Part shown: positions 18,606 through 27,815 of the stretch, piece after piece
How positions within the stretch are numbered: position 1 is the first letter of the stretch
Layout of the letters: every line of letters begins with the position of its first letter
DNA from: Streptomyces antimycoticus
GTDB lineage: Bacteria > Actinomycetota > Actinomycetes > Streptomycetales > Streptomycetaceae
DNA length: 64,000 bases
NCBI RefSeq assembly: GCF_005405925.1
Contig: NZ_BJHV01000001.1
Span: forward strand, 2,418,001-2,482,000
Direction: 5' to 3'
Made by a program: the position numbers and the translations under genes
The notes under the pieces: generated by a model
Seen by the model: only the letters and a program-made list of their open reading frames with translations
The model's database searches: none
Told to the model about the DNA's origin: nothing

Positions 18606-18881
18606 CTACGAGCGCATGACCAGGTGCAGGAACCCTGCCAGCGCAATAGCGACCGTCACGCCGGCCCCCAGCCCCTCCGCGCGGCCGACCGCCGCCCCGC
18701 CGATCAAGCTCGCCAGCAGGATGACCACCCACCGCAGCGGCAGCCCTTCGCTGCCGGAGCCGTTCTCTCCTGCACCCGCGGCGAGTTCAGCCTGGATACG
18801 GTCGGCCTCCTCCCGCAGTCCGTCCACGCGGCGGCGAGCGGCGCGCTCGTGCTGCTCCAGCAGGCCAACGATCGAGGGCAT
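18606..18881 (-). CDS. Small membrane protein with coiled coil
   Basis: The 91-aa product has an N-terminal charged helix (LLEQHERAARRRVDGLREEA, then DRIQAEL) likely to form a coiled coil, then two hydrophobic segments (WVVILLASLIGGAAVG and VTVAIALAGFLHLVM). The ATG at 18881 has GGGAGG 6 bp upstream. Its stop is only 3 bp from the IS remnant. I do not recognise a family. Confidence 0.55.
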   Translation of the reverse strand: MPSIVGLLEQHERAARRRVDGLREEADRIQAELAAGAGENGSGSEGLPLRWVVILLASLIGGAAVGRAEGLGAGVTVAIALAGFLHLVMRS

Positions 18882-18993
18882 CTGTGGCCTCCCCAGAAGC
18901 AACGACACGACACGCCACCACTCCCACAGGACCGCCACCCCTATGCCCGACCAGCGAAAACTCCGTCCTCAAGCCCGGAAAGACAACGGCTTC

Positions 18994-19905
18994 TCAGCTT
19001 CGCTTCCGCCTGAACTCAGCGGTACCCCGTGCGGTGTTCGGCGCGGGCCACCAGGCTGCGTTCGAGATCGGGGTCGCCGGTGAGCCGATGAGCCGGGGAA
19101 CCACGTCGGTGACCACGGAAACCTCGCCCCTCTCGATCGCCTGGTACCACGAGATCCATGTCTCGATCTGTTCCCCGCTCATGCCCAGTCGCCATCGCCG
19201 TGCGAAGGCTTCCTCGAGGGTCTCGGGTTCGTAGCGGTAGGGCCGACCGGTGGCTGCGGCGATCCGGGTGACCGCTTCGTCGAGAGTCAGGGCCTCGGGC
19301 CCGGTGATCTCAAGGGTCGCGCCGTCGTGCTCCGAGCGGGGACCCTCGTCGAGGGCGACGGCCGCGATCACGGCGGCGATGTCCTCGTGGGTGACGAAGG
19401 CGGCCCGGCCTGTCGTCGCAGGGCCGCTCACAACGAATTCCTCGTTGGCGAGGGCGGCAGGCGTCGACGCGTAGAAGCCCGCCCGGAGCACTGTGTGGCG
19501 GATCCCGGCCCCTGCCAGGAACTGTTCGGTCAGCCATTGGTCGCGGGCGTTGAGGTAGGTGGCGGTGGGCGCCGCGCTGACGAGGGACACATACAGGACC
19601 CGGTCCACGCCGACCGCGATCGCGGCCTCGACCGCGGTGGCGTGTTCCTCCAGCCGGCGACCCGTACGGTGTCCGGAGACCAGGATGAGGGTCGACGCGC
19701 CCTCGAGCGCCCTGCGCATGTCCGCGGCGTCGGCGTAGGCGGCCGGACCGCGTCGCTGGGCGCCTGGCAGTTCGGGCATCTGGTCGGGACTACGTCCGAC
19801 GAGGAGTTGCGGGACGCCGTGGCCGGCGAGTCGGGCCGCGATCCGGCTGCCGAGCGCACCGGTCACCCCGGTGACCGCCACCGTGGCGTGATTCTTGTCA
19901 GGCAT
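18994..19905 (-). CDS. NmrA-like NAD(P)-binding oxidoreductase
   Basis: The 303-aa protein begins with a Rossmann nucleotide-binding motif (VAVTGVTGALGSRIAARLAG), has RVLYVSLVSAAPTATYLN and DQWLTEQFLAGAGIRHTVLRA, and ends with the helical cap usual for the NmrA/SDR-a5 group (quinone oxidoreductase 2-like). Members are NAD(P)H-dependent reductases or redox sensors. The ATG at 19905 has GGAGGG 6 bp upstream. It stands alone; the neighbour on the right is the membrane exporter on the same strand, 224 bp away. Confidence 0.88.
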   Translation of the reverse strand: MPDKNHATVAVTGVTGALGSRIAARLAGHGVPQLLVGRSPDQMPELPGAQRRGPAAYADAADMRRALEGASTLILVSGHRTGRRLEEHATAVEAAIAVGVDRVLYVSLVSAAPTATYLNARDQWLTEQFLAGAGIRHTVLRAGFYASTPAALANEEFVVSGPATTGRAAFVTHEDIAAVIAAVALDEGPRSEHDGATLEITGPEALTLDEAVTRIAAATGRPYRYEPETLEEAFARRWRLGMSGEQIETWISWYQAIERGEVSVVTDVVPRLIGSPATPISNAAWWPAPNTARGTAEFRRKRS

Positions 19906-20129
19906 GTGTTTCCCTCCAGCCCGGGCCGCTGCCGATCCCGGCGTTCTTGTTTTCCGCCCATGTCCAGCAAAGAGAGCGATGGTTTCGCCATATCCTCGGG
20001 CTGTGGGATGGCGCCGGGGTCCACCGCCACTCAGGCCCGGCGGCCTTTCCGAAGACCGAGATCGTCGCGGTGCACGTCGAGCAAGGCGCACCCACCTCGT
20101 CGGCGCCGGCCAACGCCGTCTGCGTGGTC

Positions 20130-21539
20130 TCAAGATCCGTGTCTCGCGTGTCCGGGATCGAGGCGTTGAGCGCCCGCGCGGACTGACGTCGCGTTGCGCC
20201 GGTCATGCAGGGTGAAGTCGGCCCGGACGGCCACTCCGGACTGCAGCAGCTTCTGGTGGACCAGGGGGCCCCGGCCGGGGTGCGAGACGACGATGCTGAT
20301 GTATCCCTCGGGCAGTCCGGTCACGGCGTACTCGCCGCGCGCGTTCGTCGTGGTGCGCACCAACTGCCGGCCGCCGGTGTCCATGACGGTCACCGCGACA
20401 TGGCGGATGGGCTGCTGTTCGCCGTCGCGGACGGTGCCCTCCAGCATCGGCAACAGCTCGCCGAAGTGGTGGGGATGGACCGGTAGCGCGGTGGGTGTGG
20501 GCGCTTCCACGGAGGGGTCCTCCACCGGCGGTTCGGGAACGTCCTCGGGCTCGTCCTGCGCTTCCCGTCGTAGGGCCATGCGGTGGTGGTGCCAGGCGTC
20601 GAGGCCCAGCAGCGCCATACCCGCGGTGATCCACACGCACAGCACGAGGACCGGCTTCAGCACCCCGGCACCGTCGAAGTACAGCACTCCTCTCAGGGCG
20701 TCGACCGCGTTGCCCAGCGGCATGACGGCGTGCAGGGCTTGGAAGAACCCCGGCAGCAGCTGGACGGGGACCAGGCCGCTGGAGGGAACGCTCAGCACGA
20801 CGTACAGGCCCAGACCCGCCAGTGGGAAGAAGTGCTTGACGAAGGGCGCCATGCCGAGGGAGAACGTGGCCACGGCGGTGGTGAGCAGGAAGGCGATCGC
20901 CAGGGCCGTGGGGTCGTTGGGGAAGAAGCCCAGTCCCGCGCCGACGAGGAAACCCACGACGCTGAACAGGCCGGCGACGCCTGCGACCGTGATCAGCTTC
21001 TTGCGCCGGTTGAAGGTCACCGCTCGCAGCAGGGTCGTGGCGAGTATGTAGCCGGGGACGTTCCAGGCGATCCCGAAGTAGACCACGGTGGTGCCGGGCC
21101 CGTCCTTGCTGACCGTGGGGGCTACGTCCGTGACGGTGAGCTTCTGGTGGTTGCGCGCCGCAAGTTGGGTGAAGCCCTTGGTCAGCGCCTGCTCCAGGGT
21201 CGCGCCGTTGGCCTTGGCCACATACAGCACGGCATGTCTGCCCTTGGCGGCGAAGCCTGCCACGCCGTCCCGGTCCAGCACCGCCCGGCGGGCTTCTCGG
21301 GCGTCTGCGACGGCGGTGACCTCGAACCCGCCGGGATGATGCCGCTGCAGGGCGGTGTCGACATCGCGTTCCACTGCGGGATCGGCGATCACGAGCTTGG
21401 CGTGGTGGGGCTGAGGCTGGTGAAAGGCCATGGGGAAGCAGAAGAGCAGGCCGAGGAAGAGTACTGCCGGCATCGTGAGGGTCTCGACGAGGACTCTGGC
21501 CACGGATATGCCCCGGGGACGCTCGATCCGGTGTTTCAC
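20130..21539 (-). CDS. ABC-2/YhgE-type membrane protein with carboxypeptidase-regulatory-like tail
   Basis: This 469-aa protein has one N-terminal helix (PAVLFLGLLFCFPMAF), a large external loop, then about five more helices in the ABC-2 permease/YhgE-Pip pattern (GLVPVQLLPGFFQALHAVMP; LGNAVDALRGVLYF). After an acidic, Pro-rich linker the C-terminal 90 residues form a carboxypeptidase-regulatory-like beta domain (GTVRDGEQQPIRHVAVTVMD, TTTNARGEYAVTGLPEGY). The GTG at 21539 has AAGGGG upstream. It is divergent from a TetR regulator and is probably the exporter it controls. No ATP-binding gene is adjacent. Confidence 0.78.
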   Translation of the reverse strand: MKHRIERPRGISVARVLVETLTMPAVLFLGLLFCFPMAFHQPQPHHAKLVIADPAVERDVDTALQRHHPGGFEVTAVADAREARRAVLDRDGVAGFAAKGRHAVLYVAKANGATLEQALTKGFTQLAARNHQKLTVTDVAPTVSKDGPGTTVVYFGIAWNVPGYILATTLLRAVTFNRRKKLITVAGVAGLFSVVGFLVGAGLGFFPNDPTALAIAFLLTTAVATFSLGMAPFVKHFFPLAGLGLYVVLSVPSSGLVPVQLLPGFFQALHAVMPLGNAVDALRGVLYFDGAGVLKPVLVLCVWITAGMALLGLDAWHHHRMALRREAQDEPEDVPEPPVEDPSVEAPTPTALPVHPHHFGELLPMLEGTVRDGEQQPIRHVAVTVMDTGGRQLVRTTTNARGEYAVTGLPEGYISIVVSHPGRGPLVHQKLLQSGVAVRADFTLHDRRNATSVRAGAQRLDPGHARHGS

Positions 21540-21730
21540 AGGACCACCCCTTGGCCGCGGCGAGCCATGCCGCGGAGCCCGCGGGGCACACGACCGACCG
21601 GATGCCCGGTAACCCCATGGCCGCCCCTCCGGTACCGGTGGTCCTTCGCCATTCGCGGTCCAATCAGTTTCACGGCCCCCCCTCTCGGCTGCCCCGCGCC
21701 TGACCGTCGCCACGGCGCCACTCGATTAAC

Positions 21731-21744
21731 GTACCGATCGGCAC
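21731..21744. promoter_or_regulatory. Second TetR-operator-like site
   Basis: GTACCGATCGGCAC differs from the perfect site at 21769 in one arm base and the central two bases. Its start is 38 bp from the other. Confidence 0.55.
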
Positions 21745-21768
21745 ATCTACGTCTGCTGGACCTTACGT

Positions 21769-21782
21769 GTACCGGTCGGTAC
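21769..21782. promoter_or_regulatory. TetR operator candidate
   Basis: GTACCG-GT-CGGTAC is a perfect palindrome 9 bp before the tetR start, in the divergent promoter region, as expected for autoregulation. Confidence 0.7.
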
Positions 21783-21791
21783 AGTCAAAGC

Positions 21792-22361
21792 GTGCCTCGC
21801 CCCGTCAACGCCGAAAAGCGCGCTGAGCTGCTGAAGCAGGTGGTGCACCACCTCCAGTACCACGGCGTCGCGCAGATGTCGCTGAGTCCACTCGCCGAGT
21901 CGATCGGCACCACCAAGCGCATGCTTCTGTACTACTTCGGCAGCCGCGAGAACCTGCTGGCCCAGGCGCTGGCCGTCAGCCGTCCCGACGCGCACGCGAT
22001 GTTCGACGGCGTCCGCGACAGCGCGGGACTGCGCAAGGCGGCCCATACCCTGTGGGAGGCGATGACCGTCGGGGAGCAGGCCGGTCCGGTCCGCATGCTG
22101 CTGCAGCTACTCAGCCTGGCCGCCACCGATTCCGAGCAGTACGGCGACATCGCGGCCGAGACCGTCGAGGTCATGATCGGCCCCATCGCCGGGGCCTACG
22201 TCCGGCTGGGTCATCCGCCACAGCAGGCGCGGACACGGGCCACGCTTCTCGTCTCCGGCCTGCGCGGTCTGTGTCAGGACCGCTTGGTGACCCTTGACGT
22301 CGCCCGTACCGACGCGGCCGCCCGCCGCCTCATCAGGGACGCAGTCACGGCGGCCGACTGA
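21792..22361 (+). CDS. TetR-family transcriptional regulator
   Basis: The 189-aa product has the TetR helix-turn-helix near residues 10-55 (MSLSPLAESIGTTKRMLLYY, FGSRENLLAQAL), followed by a helical ligand domain. It starts at the GTG at 21792. No ribosome binding site is visible and the operator is only 9 bp away, so the mRNA may be leaderless. Divergent from the exporter gene. Confidence 0.9.
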   Translation: MPRPVNAEKRAELLKQVVHHLQYHGVAQMSLSPLAESIGTTKRMLLYYFGSRENLLAQALAVSRPDAHAMFDGVRDSAGLRKAAHTLWEAMTVGEQAGPVRMLLQLLSLAATDSEQYGDIAAETVEVMIGPIAGAYVRLGHPPQQARTRATLLVSGLRGLCQDRLVTLDVARTDAAARRLIRDAVTAAD

Positions 22362-22571
22362 GCTTGTAACCCCTCCCCGCTTGGTGGCATAACCGATCAA
22401 GGCCAGGGCGTACGTCCGGCAGACCACTGCCCTGGCCGCACCCGGGCCCACCCGGCCCCGCCGGTGCAGGGCCACAGCAGGGCGTCGTCGGCCAGCCAGC
22501 CTCGCCGATTGTCTCGCCTGGTCGGGGGGCTTCTATCTGTGAGTAATTGTCAATAGTTGTGGATCAACGGA

Positions 22572-22893
22572 TCAGAACGCTTCATGGGCCAGTGCTTCGA
22601 GCCCTTCGATGGAGGTCAGGGTGCCGTTGAGCACGCTGTCCAATGCCGGTGCAGTGACCAGCACGAGGGTCTGGAATGCTGCGTGCTCCGAAGCGTAGAG
22701 ATCGCCTTCTTCGTCGTCTCCAGGGATTGCGTGGGGCTGGATCTCGATCTCAGCGCCCCCTGCCTCGGCCTTGAGGTATTCGCCGCGGAAGTAGCTGTCG
22801 TGCTCGGCGAAGGTCAGGTTGAGGAGGGGCGAGCAGCCCGGCCAGCTCCTTGACCGTGTGGGTCTTGGTCCCGTAGGTGTCGTGAATGGTCAT
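22572..22893 (-). pseudogene. Small hypothetical protein, frameshifted
   Basis: Reading MTIHDTYGTKTHTVKELAGL from 22893, then switching frame near 22830, gives LTFAEHDSYFRGEYLKAEAG, AEIEIQPHAIPGDDEEGDLYAS and TLTSIEGLEALAHEAF to a stop at 22572. The codon use and composition (acidic, hydrophilic) look genuinely coding. I recall similar small Streptomyces proteins of unknown function, perhaps immunity proteins, but cannot name a family. Confidence 0.55.
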
Positions 22894-22905
22894 CGTGGGG
22901 TCACC

Positions 22906-23616
22906 CTAGGCCGCGAGGGGATCGGGGCGTTCGACGAGGTGGTCGCGTTCGAAGCGGGCGCCGGCTCGGACGAGGGCGACCAGGTGGGGTGCATTGACCG
23001 CCCGCCACCGTTGCTGGGCGGACTCGACGAGTTTGAAGACCATGGCCAGGGCAGCGGCCGCACTGCCGGCCCCGCGGGTGACCTTGGTCCGCAGCCGGAC
23101 GGTGGCGAAGGTCGACTCAATGGGATTCGTGGTCCGCAGGTGGATCCAGTGCTCGGCCGGGAAGTCGTAGAACGCCAGCAGCTCGTCCGAGTCGTCAGCT
23201 TGCCCGTCCTGCAGCAGCTGCTGGTGCTGGTGTGCCTCGCAGAGCAGCAGATCGACGGTGGCTGCGCCGGGTTCCGCGGCGTAGGCGTCGAGCAGTTTGG
23301 TCAGCAGCTCGCCGGCGGTGCCGGTTTTGACGGCGAGGACGAGGCTGGGGTGTGCTGTCGCGGCCTGTTGAGTATGCCGCTCAGCCGCGGTCACCGCGCT
23401 GAGGATCGCGTGTCCTTCGGCCAGCAGCACGGCTCCGGCCTCGGTGAGCGTGACCTTGCGGCTGGTGCGTTCCAGCAGTGCGATTCCGAGCCGCCGTTCG
23501 AGCTGGGTGATCGTGCGGGACAGGGGCGGCTGGGCTATCCCAAGGCGCTGGGCAGCCTTGCCGAAGTGCAGCTCCTCGGCGACGGCGACGAAGTACCGCA
23601 GCTCGCGTATTTCCAT
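22906..23616 (-). CDS. LysR N-terminus fused in frame to the end of an IS256-type transposase
   Basis: Residues 1-140 are a LysR regulator (MEIRELRYFVAVAEELHFGK, QPPLSRTITQLERRLGIALL, then the start of the effector domain up to VDLLLCEAHQH). From about residue 143 the sequence becomes the C-terminus of a Mutator/IS256 transposase: FYDFPAEHWIHLRTTNPIES then TFATVRLRTKVTRGAGS. The junction is near 23187 and keeps the frame, so a 236-aa chimera could be made. It retains the DNA-binding domain but only the beginning of the effector domain. Most likely a relic of recombination between an IS and lysR, though a truncated DNA-binding protein could still act. Confidence 0.8.
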   Translation of the reverse strand: MEIRELRYFVAVAEELHFGKAAQRLGIAQPPLSRTITQLERRLGIALLERTSRKVTLTEAGAVLLAEGHAILSAVTAAERHTQQAATAHPSLVLAVKTGTAGELLTKLLDAYAAEPGAATVDLLLCEAHQHQQLLQDGQADDSDELLAFYDFPAEHWIHLRTTNPIESTFATVRLRTKVTRGAGSAAAALAMVFKLVESAQQRWRAVNAPHLVALVRAGARFERDHLVERPDPLAA

Positions 23617-23721
23617 GCGCCCAGGCTAATGACGGCTCACGGCTGATCGATATCGTTCGGGTATTTCTGCACGACCGAGTAGGTGTTGGTGCCCGGCCGC
23701 AGCGCGGGCATGCTCGCTGTC

Positions 23722-24445
23722 GTGAACGAGAAAACGATCGCGCTGGTCACTGGCGCGAACAAGGGAATCGGGTACGAGATCGCGGCCGGGCTCGGTGCGC
23801 GGGCTGGAGTGTCGGCGTCGGCGCCCGGGACGAGCAGCGCCGGGAGGACGCCGTGGCGAAGTTGCGCGCGGCTGGTGCCGACGCCTTCGGCGTGCCCCTG
23901 GACGTGACCGACGACGAGAGCGTGATCGCCGCGGTGCAACTGATCGAGGAGCGTGCGGGGCGACTGGACGTACTGGTCAACAACGCCGGCGTGGCCGGCG
24001 GCTGGCCGGAGGAACCCTCGACCCTCGACCTCGACACCGTGCGGCGGCTGGTGGAGACCAACGGCATCGGCGTCATCAGGGTCACCAATGCGATGCTGCC
24101 GTTGCTGCGCCGTTCGGCGCACCCGCGGATCGTCAACCAGTCCAGCCATGTCGGCTCCCTGACCCTGCAGACCACGCCCGGTGTCGACCTCGGGGGATCA
24201 GCGGGGCCTACGCGCCGACGAAGACCTACCTCAACGCCATCACCATCCAGTACGCCAAGGAGCTGAGCGGCACCGGCATCCTGATCAACAACGCCTGCCC
24301 TGGTTACGTGGCCACCGACCTCAACGGATTCAGCGGGACCCAGACCCCCGAGCAGGGCGCGGCGATCGCCATCCGGCTGGCGACCCTGCCGGACGACGGC
24401 CCGACCGGCCAGCTCTTCGACGACAACGGGGTCGTCCCCTGGTGA
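23722..24445 (+). pseudogene. Short-chain dehydrogenase/reductase, two frameshifts
   Basis: The start (NEKTIALVTGANKGIGYEIA) has the TGxxxGIG nucleotide-binding motif. The middle (LDVLVNNAGVAGG) is in a second frame and the end (GAYAPTKTYLNAITIQYAKE, with a Tyr-x-x-x-Lys YAPTK motif) in a third, to a stop at 24443. Breaks are near 23800 and near 24195, the latter in a GGGGG run. Restored length is about 240 aa. The GTG at 23722 is the probable start. Confidence 0.8.
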
Positions 24446-24539
24446 CCTGACCCTCGGATGCGGCCCCCGTCGATCAGGCCGTAACCGTGACGCGTCGGAC
24501 CCACGTACCCCCCGCGAAGATCGCCGTCGCTGGGCTTTG

Positions 24540-24975
24540 TCACGCACCCTTGGCCGGGTACTCGGTCCACTGCCGGATGGGTGACTCGGGTGCGGGGCGG
24601 TTCTTCGGCTCGGCGCGGGCGTTGTACCAGCGGATGTGGGCGGCGATGGCGGCGTCCTGCTCATCGTGCGTTTGGTGGTCCATGCCCTTGAGAGCGCAGC
24701 AGCGCAGCGCGGCAAACTCGGACTCGATCCAGTTCAGCCAGGAGCCGTAGGCAGGTACGAAGACCAGCTTGATGTCGCTGTCGGCGGCCCAGGTGCGGAC
24801 CTCGGCGTGGCTGTGCGGGGAGAAGTTGTCCAGCACGACGTACACAGCTTCTCCCCGGGCCAGCGTTCCCGCAGTGTCTTGAGCAGGCCGAGGAACTCGC
24901 GCCACTATTTGCGTTTGCGTATCCGGTAGGAGATCTGGCCGATGGCCAGGTCGAGGGCTGTGAGCATGCGCATCA
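24540..24975 (-). pseudogene. IS630-family transposase remnant
   Basis: YVVLDNFSPHSHAEVRTWAA and VFVPAYGSWLNWIESEFAAL are the DDE-domain signatures of IS630 transposases. Upstream, MLTALDLAIGQISYRIRKRK is followed by a stop codon where homologues continue with WREFLGLLK, and two extra bases break the frame before YVVLDN. The N-terminal half is missing. Confidence 0.85.
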
Positions 24976-25115
24976 CCCCTGAGGGGTGTGGGATTCCAGA
25001 ACTCAGCCCGGCCCCGTGGGCAGCGGAAATCGATGAGGCACCACAGTGGCCGGGCGGCCGGGGCTGACGGAAAGGCGGGCGCCTCCGGTCCGGAAGCGCC
25101 CGCGGTGCGGTCATG

Positions 25116-25380
25116 TCAGCCCGTGTTGTCGGCGCGCCAAGTGACCGTGTGCACGGTGGTCGGGTTGTAGAAGAACCCGTCTGCTCGCCTTGCTCGTCGT
25201 GACGTACACCGTGCCGTCCACCGGGACGGTCCCGTCGTTCGTGTACGTGGTGTATTCCACGTACACGGCGCGGGACCCGGTGTTCTGGAACACGAGCCCG
25301 TCGGCGTCTCCGGACCAGTCACCGCTGGTCACCAGGACCGGGGTTTCGACGGGTGTGGGGTAGGACGCGAAGGTGTGGCA
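25116..25380 (-). pseudogene. Fragment of a small exported-type protein
   Basis: TTCHTFASYPTPVETPVLVT, SGDWSGDADGLVFQNTGSRA and VEYTTYTNDGTVPVDGTVYV read well as a beta-rich protein. The end, DGFFYNPTTVHTVTWRADN, is in another frame. No start codon or signal peptide is visible upstream, so it seems to be a decayed fragment. Function unknown. Confidence 0.4.
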
Positions 25381-25451
25381 TGTGGTCGGTGCGGCGGGCG
25401 TCGTGGGGAAGCGTCGTGGGGAAGGACGTGGGCTCGGAAACGACGGTGACC

Positions 25452-27815
25452 CTATCGAGGGGTTTCCCCGGAAGTCGACACCACGTTCTGCCCCGAGGAG
25501 GAGTGCCGCCGGGTGAACCGCGACGGCCGCGGCCGCGACGCCTTCCGGGGCGGGTGCAGCTCGATGGTGAGTGAGGCGGCGGTGAAGACGGAGGAGTAGG
25601 TGCCGGCCGCCAGGCCGATGAGCAGGGCGAGGGCGAAGTCGGCGAGGGTGTCGTCGGCGAGGACGGCGAGGACGGTGAGGATGAGTGCCGCGCCCATGCC
25701 CGTGTTGACGGTACGGGGCAGGGTCTGCAGGATCGCCCGGTTCGTCAGGCGGGGAAGCGGTGTGGTGCGGTCGCGGTCGAGCAGTTCGCGTACGCGGTCG
25801 AAGAGGACGACGGAGTCGTTGACCGAGTAGCCGATGACGGTCAGCAGGGCGGCCAGGAAGACCCCGTCGATGGGCTTGCCGAGCCAGGCGAAGGCGCCGA
25901 TGACGATCACCACGTCGTGGGCGAGCGCGACGACGGCCGCGGTCCCGAAGAACCAGCGGAAGCGCACCGCGAGGTACAGCAGTTGGGCGCCCAGTGCGAG
26001 GGAGAGCGCGATGAGGGCGTTGCGGCGCAGTTCGCCGCCCATGCTGGGGCCGATCAGCTCGTCGCGGATCTTCTTCGTCTCGCCGCCGAGGTTGCTGATG
26101 GTTTCGGTGACGGTGGCCTCGTCGGCGTTGGTCAGGTTCTCGGCGCGCACCGTGAGCCCGGTGTCACCGGAGGACTGCACCACCGCGCGGGGGAACCCGG
26201 CGTCGGTGAGGGCGGTGCGGGCCCGGTCGGGGTCGACGGAGGTGCTGGTGGCGTACTCGATCAGCCGGCCGCCGGTGAACTCGATGCCGAAGTCCAGGCC
26301 GCGGACGAGGATGCCCGACGCGGCCATGACGGCGAGTGCGGCGGAGGCGGCCAGCCAGCGGCGCGGACGGCGCATCAGGAACGGGTCGCGGCGCAGCAGC
26401 CGGTCGCGGACCCAGCCGGTGCTCGCGATGCCGGTGACGCGGGTTCGGCGGAAGACCGCAGGGCGGTTGGCCGCGTACTCGGCGAGCATCCGGCTGATCA
26501 CCAGGGCGCTGACCATCGAGGCGAGGACGCCGACGGCGAGGGTGATGCCGAAGCCGCGCACCGGGCCGGAGGCGAAGGCGAACAGGAGAGCCGCGGCGAT
26601 CAATGTGGTGATGTTGGAGTCGGCGATCGCGCTGAGGGCTCCGCGGAACCCGGCCGTCAGTGCCGATCGGGGGGTGGGGCGGCTGCGGGCCGCGTACTCT
26701 TCGCGGGTCCGTTCGAAGACCAGGACGTTGGCGTCCACGGCCATGCCGATCGCCAGGACGAACCCGGCGAGGCCCGGCAGGGTCAGTGTGGCGCCGAGCG
26801 CGGCCAGCGCGGCGTAGGAGACGAGGGCGTAGCAGGCCAGGGCCGCGGTCGCGAGCAGGCCCATGAGCCGGTAGACGGCGATGATGAACAGCGCGGTCAG
26901 CGCGGTGCCGATGCCGGCGGCCCAGGCCGCGGCCTCGATGGCCGCATCGCCGAGCGTGGCGCCGATGGTGCGCTGTTCCACGGTCTCGACCGGTACGGGC
27001 AGGGCTCCGCCGGAGATGAGCAGGGCCAGTTCGCGCGCTTCGGTGTCGTCGAAGGAGCCGGTGATCTGGGTGGTGCCGCCCGGGATGCCGGTCCCGCACG
27101 GTACGGAGGGGTCGACCTGCGGCGAGGAGATGATCTTGTTGTCGAGGACGATGGCGACCCGGCGCTGCGGGTCACCGGCCGGGTGACAGGCGGCCCGTGC
27201 GGTGATCTGCCGCCATTGGTCCTGGCCGGTCTTGGAGAAGTCGACCGCGACGTGCCATCCGGCACCGCCCTGCTGGTCGAAGCGGGCGTCGGCGCCTTCG
27301 ACGTCCCGTCCGGTCAGATCGGCGGCCCGCAGGCGCAGGCGCTGTCCGGACTCGTCCGACAGAACGCGCTCCTTGGCCGGATCGGTCGCCGGGGCGGTGG
27401 CGCCGTCGGCGGTCCGGGCCGGGCCGAGGACCGCGTGGACGGTGAGCTGCGCGGTGCGGCCCAGCACGTCGGCGGCTTTCTTCGGGTCAGACACGCCGGG
27501 CAGCTCGACGAGGATGCGGTGGTCGCCGGAGCGGACGAGGGTCGGTTCGGCGACGCCGAGCGCGTCGATGCGGCCGCGCAGCACTTCCACGGTGCGGTCG
27601 GTGGCCGCGGCGTCGGCGTCGGTGGTGGGGGTGGAGCGGGTTTCCAGCATGATCTGGGTGCCGCCGCGCAGGTCGAGGCCGAGGCGGACGGGCGTGGTGA
27701 GGGCGATGGCCAGCGATCCGGCGATCACGGCGAGGGCGAGTAGCGCACGCACGCGCAAGGGCTTGGTGCGGTTGTTCTGGCGGTTGTTCCGGCGGTTGTT
27801 CCGGCGTTTCAACAC
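25452..27815 (-). CDS. secDF: Fused SecDF protein-export subunit
   Basis: The 787-aa protein joins SecD (residues ~1-440; GLDLRGGTQIMLET, VAIVLDNKIISSPQVD, AIGMAVDANVLVFERTREE) and SecF (~480-760; GLDFGIEFTGGRLIEY, LTVIGYSVNDSVVLFDRVRE). Together they have the 12 membrane helices and the periplasmic P1/P4 domains of the proton-driven SecDF motor that pulls proteins through SecYEG. Most Streptomyces carry separate secD and secF plus such a fused paralogue. The start is a GTG at 27815 or, with better spacing from GGAGG, the next codon TTG at 27812. The N-terminus has three 12-bp repeats coding for RNN. A secreted-protein-like ORF lies just upstream. Confidence 0.93.
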   Translation of the reverse strand: MLKRRNNRRNNRQNNRTKPLRVRALLALAVIAGSLAIALTTPVRLGLDLRGGTQIMLETRSTPTTDADAAATDRTVEVLRGRIDALGVAEPTLVRSGDHRILVELPGVSDPKKAADVLGRTAQLTVHAVLGPARTADGATAPATDPAKERVLSDESGQRLRLRAADLTGRDVEGADARFDQQGGAGWHVAVDFSKTGQDQWRQITARAACHPAGDPQRRVAIVLDNKIISSPQVDPSVPCGTGIPGGTTQITGSFDDTEARELALLISGGALPVPVETVEQRTIGATLGDAAIEAAAWAAGIGTALTALFIIAVYRLMGLLATAALACYALVSYAALAALGATLTLPGLAGFVLAIGMAVDANVLVFERTREEYAARSRPTPRSALTAGFRGALSAIADSNITTLIAAALLFAFASGPVRGFGITLAVGVLASMVSALVISRMLAEYAANRPAVFRRTRVTGIASTGWVRDRLLRRDPFLMRRPRRWLAASAALAVMAASGILVRGLDFGIEFTGGRLIEYATSTSVDPDRARTALTDAGFPRAVVQSSGDTGLTVRAENLTNADEATVTETISNLGGETKKIRDELIGPSMGGELRRNALIALSLALGAQLLYLAVRFRWFFGTAAVVALAHDVVIVIGAFAWLGKPIDGVFLAALLTVIGYSVNDSVVLFDRVRELLDRDRTTPLPRLTNRAILQTLPRTVNTGMGAALILTVLAVLADDTLADFALALLIGLAAGTYSSVFTAASLTIELHPPRKASRPRPSRFTRRHSSSGQNVVSTSGETPR

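Noticed and set aside
25917..27743. A 608-aa plus-strand frame opposite secDF
   Set aside because: Antisense shadow, Gly/Asp/Arg-rich.
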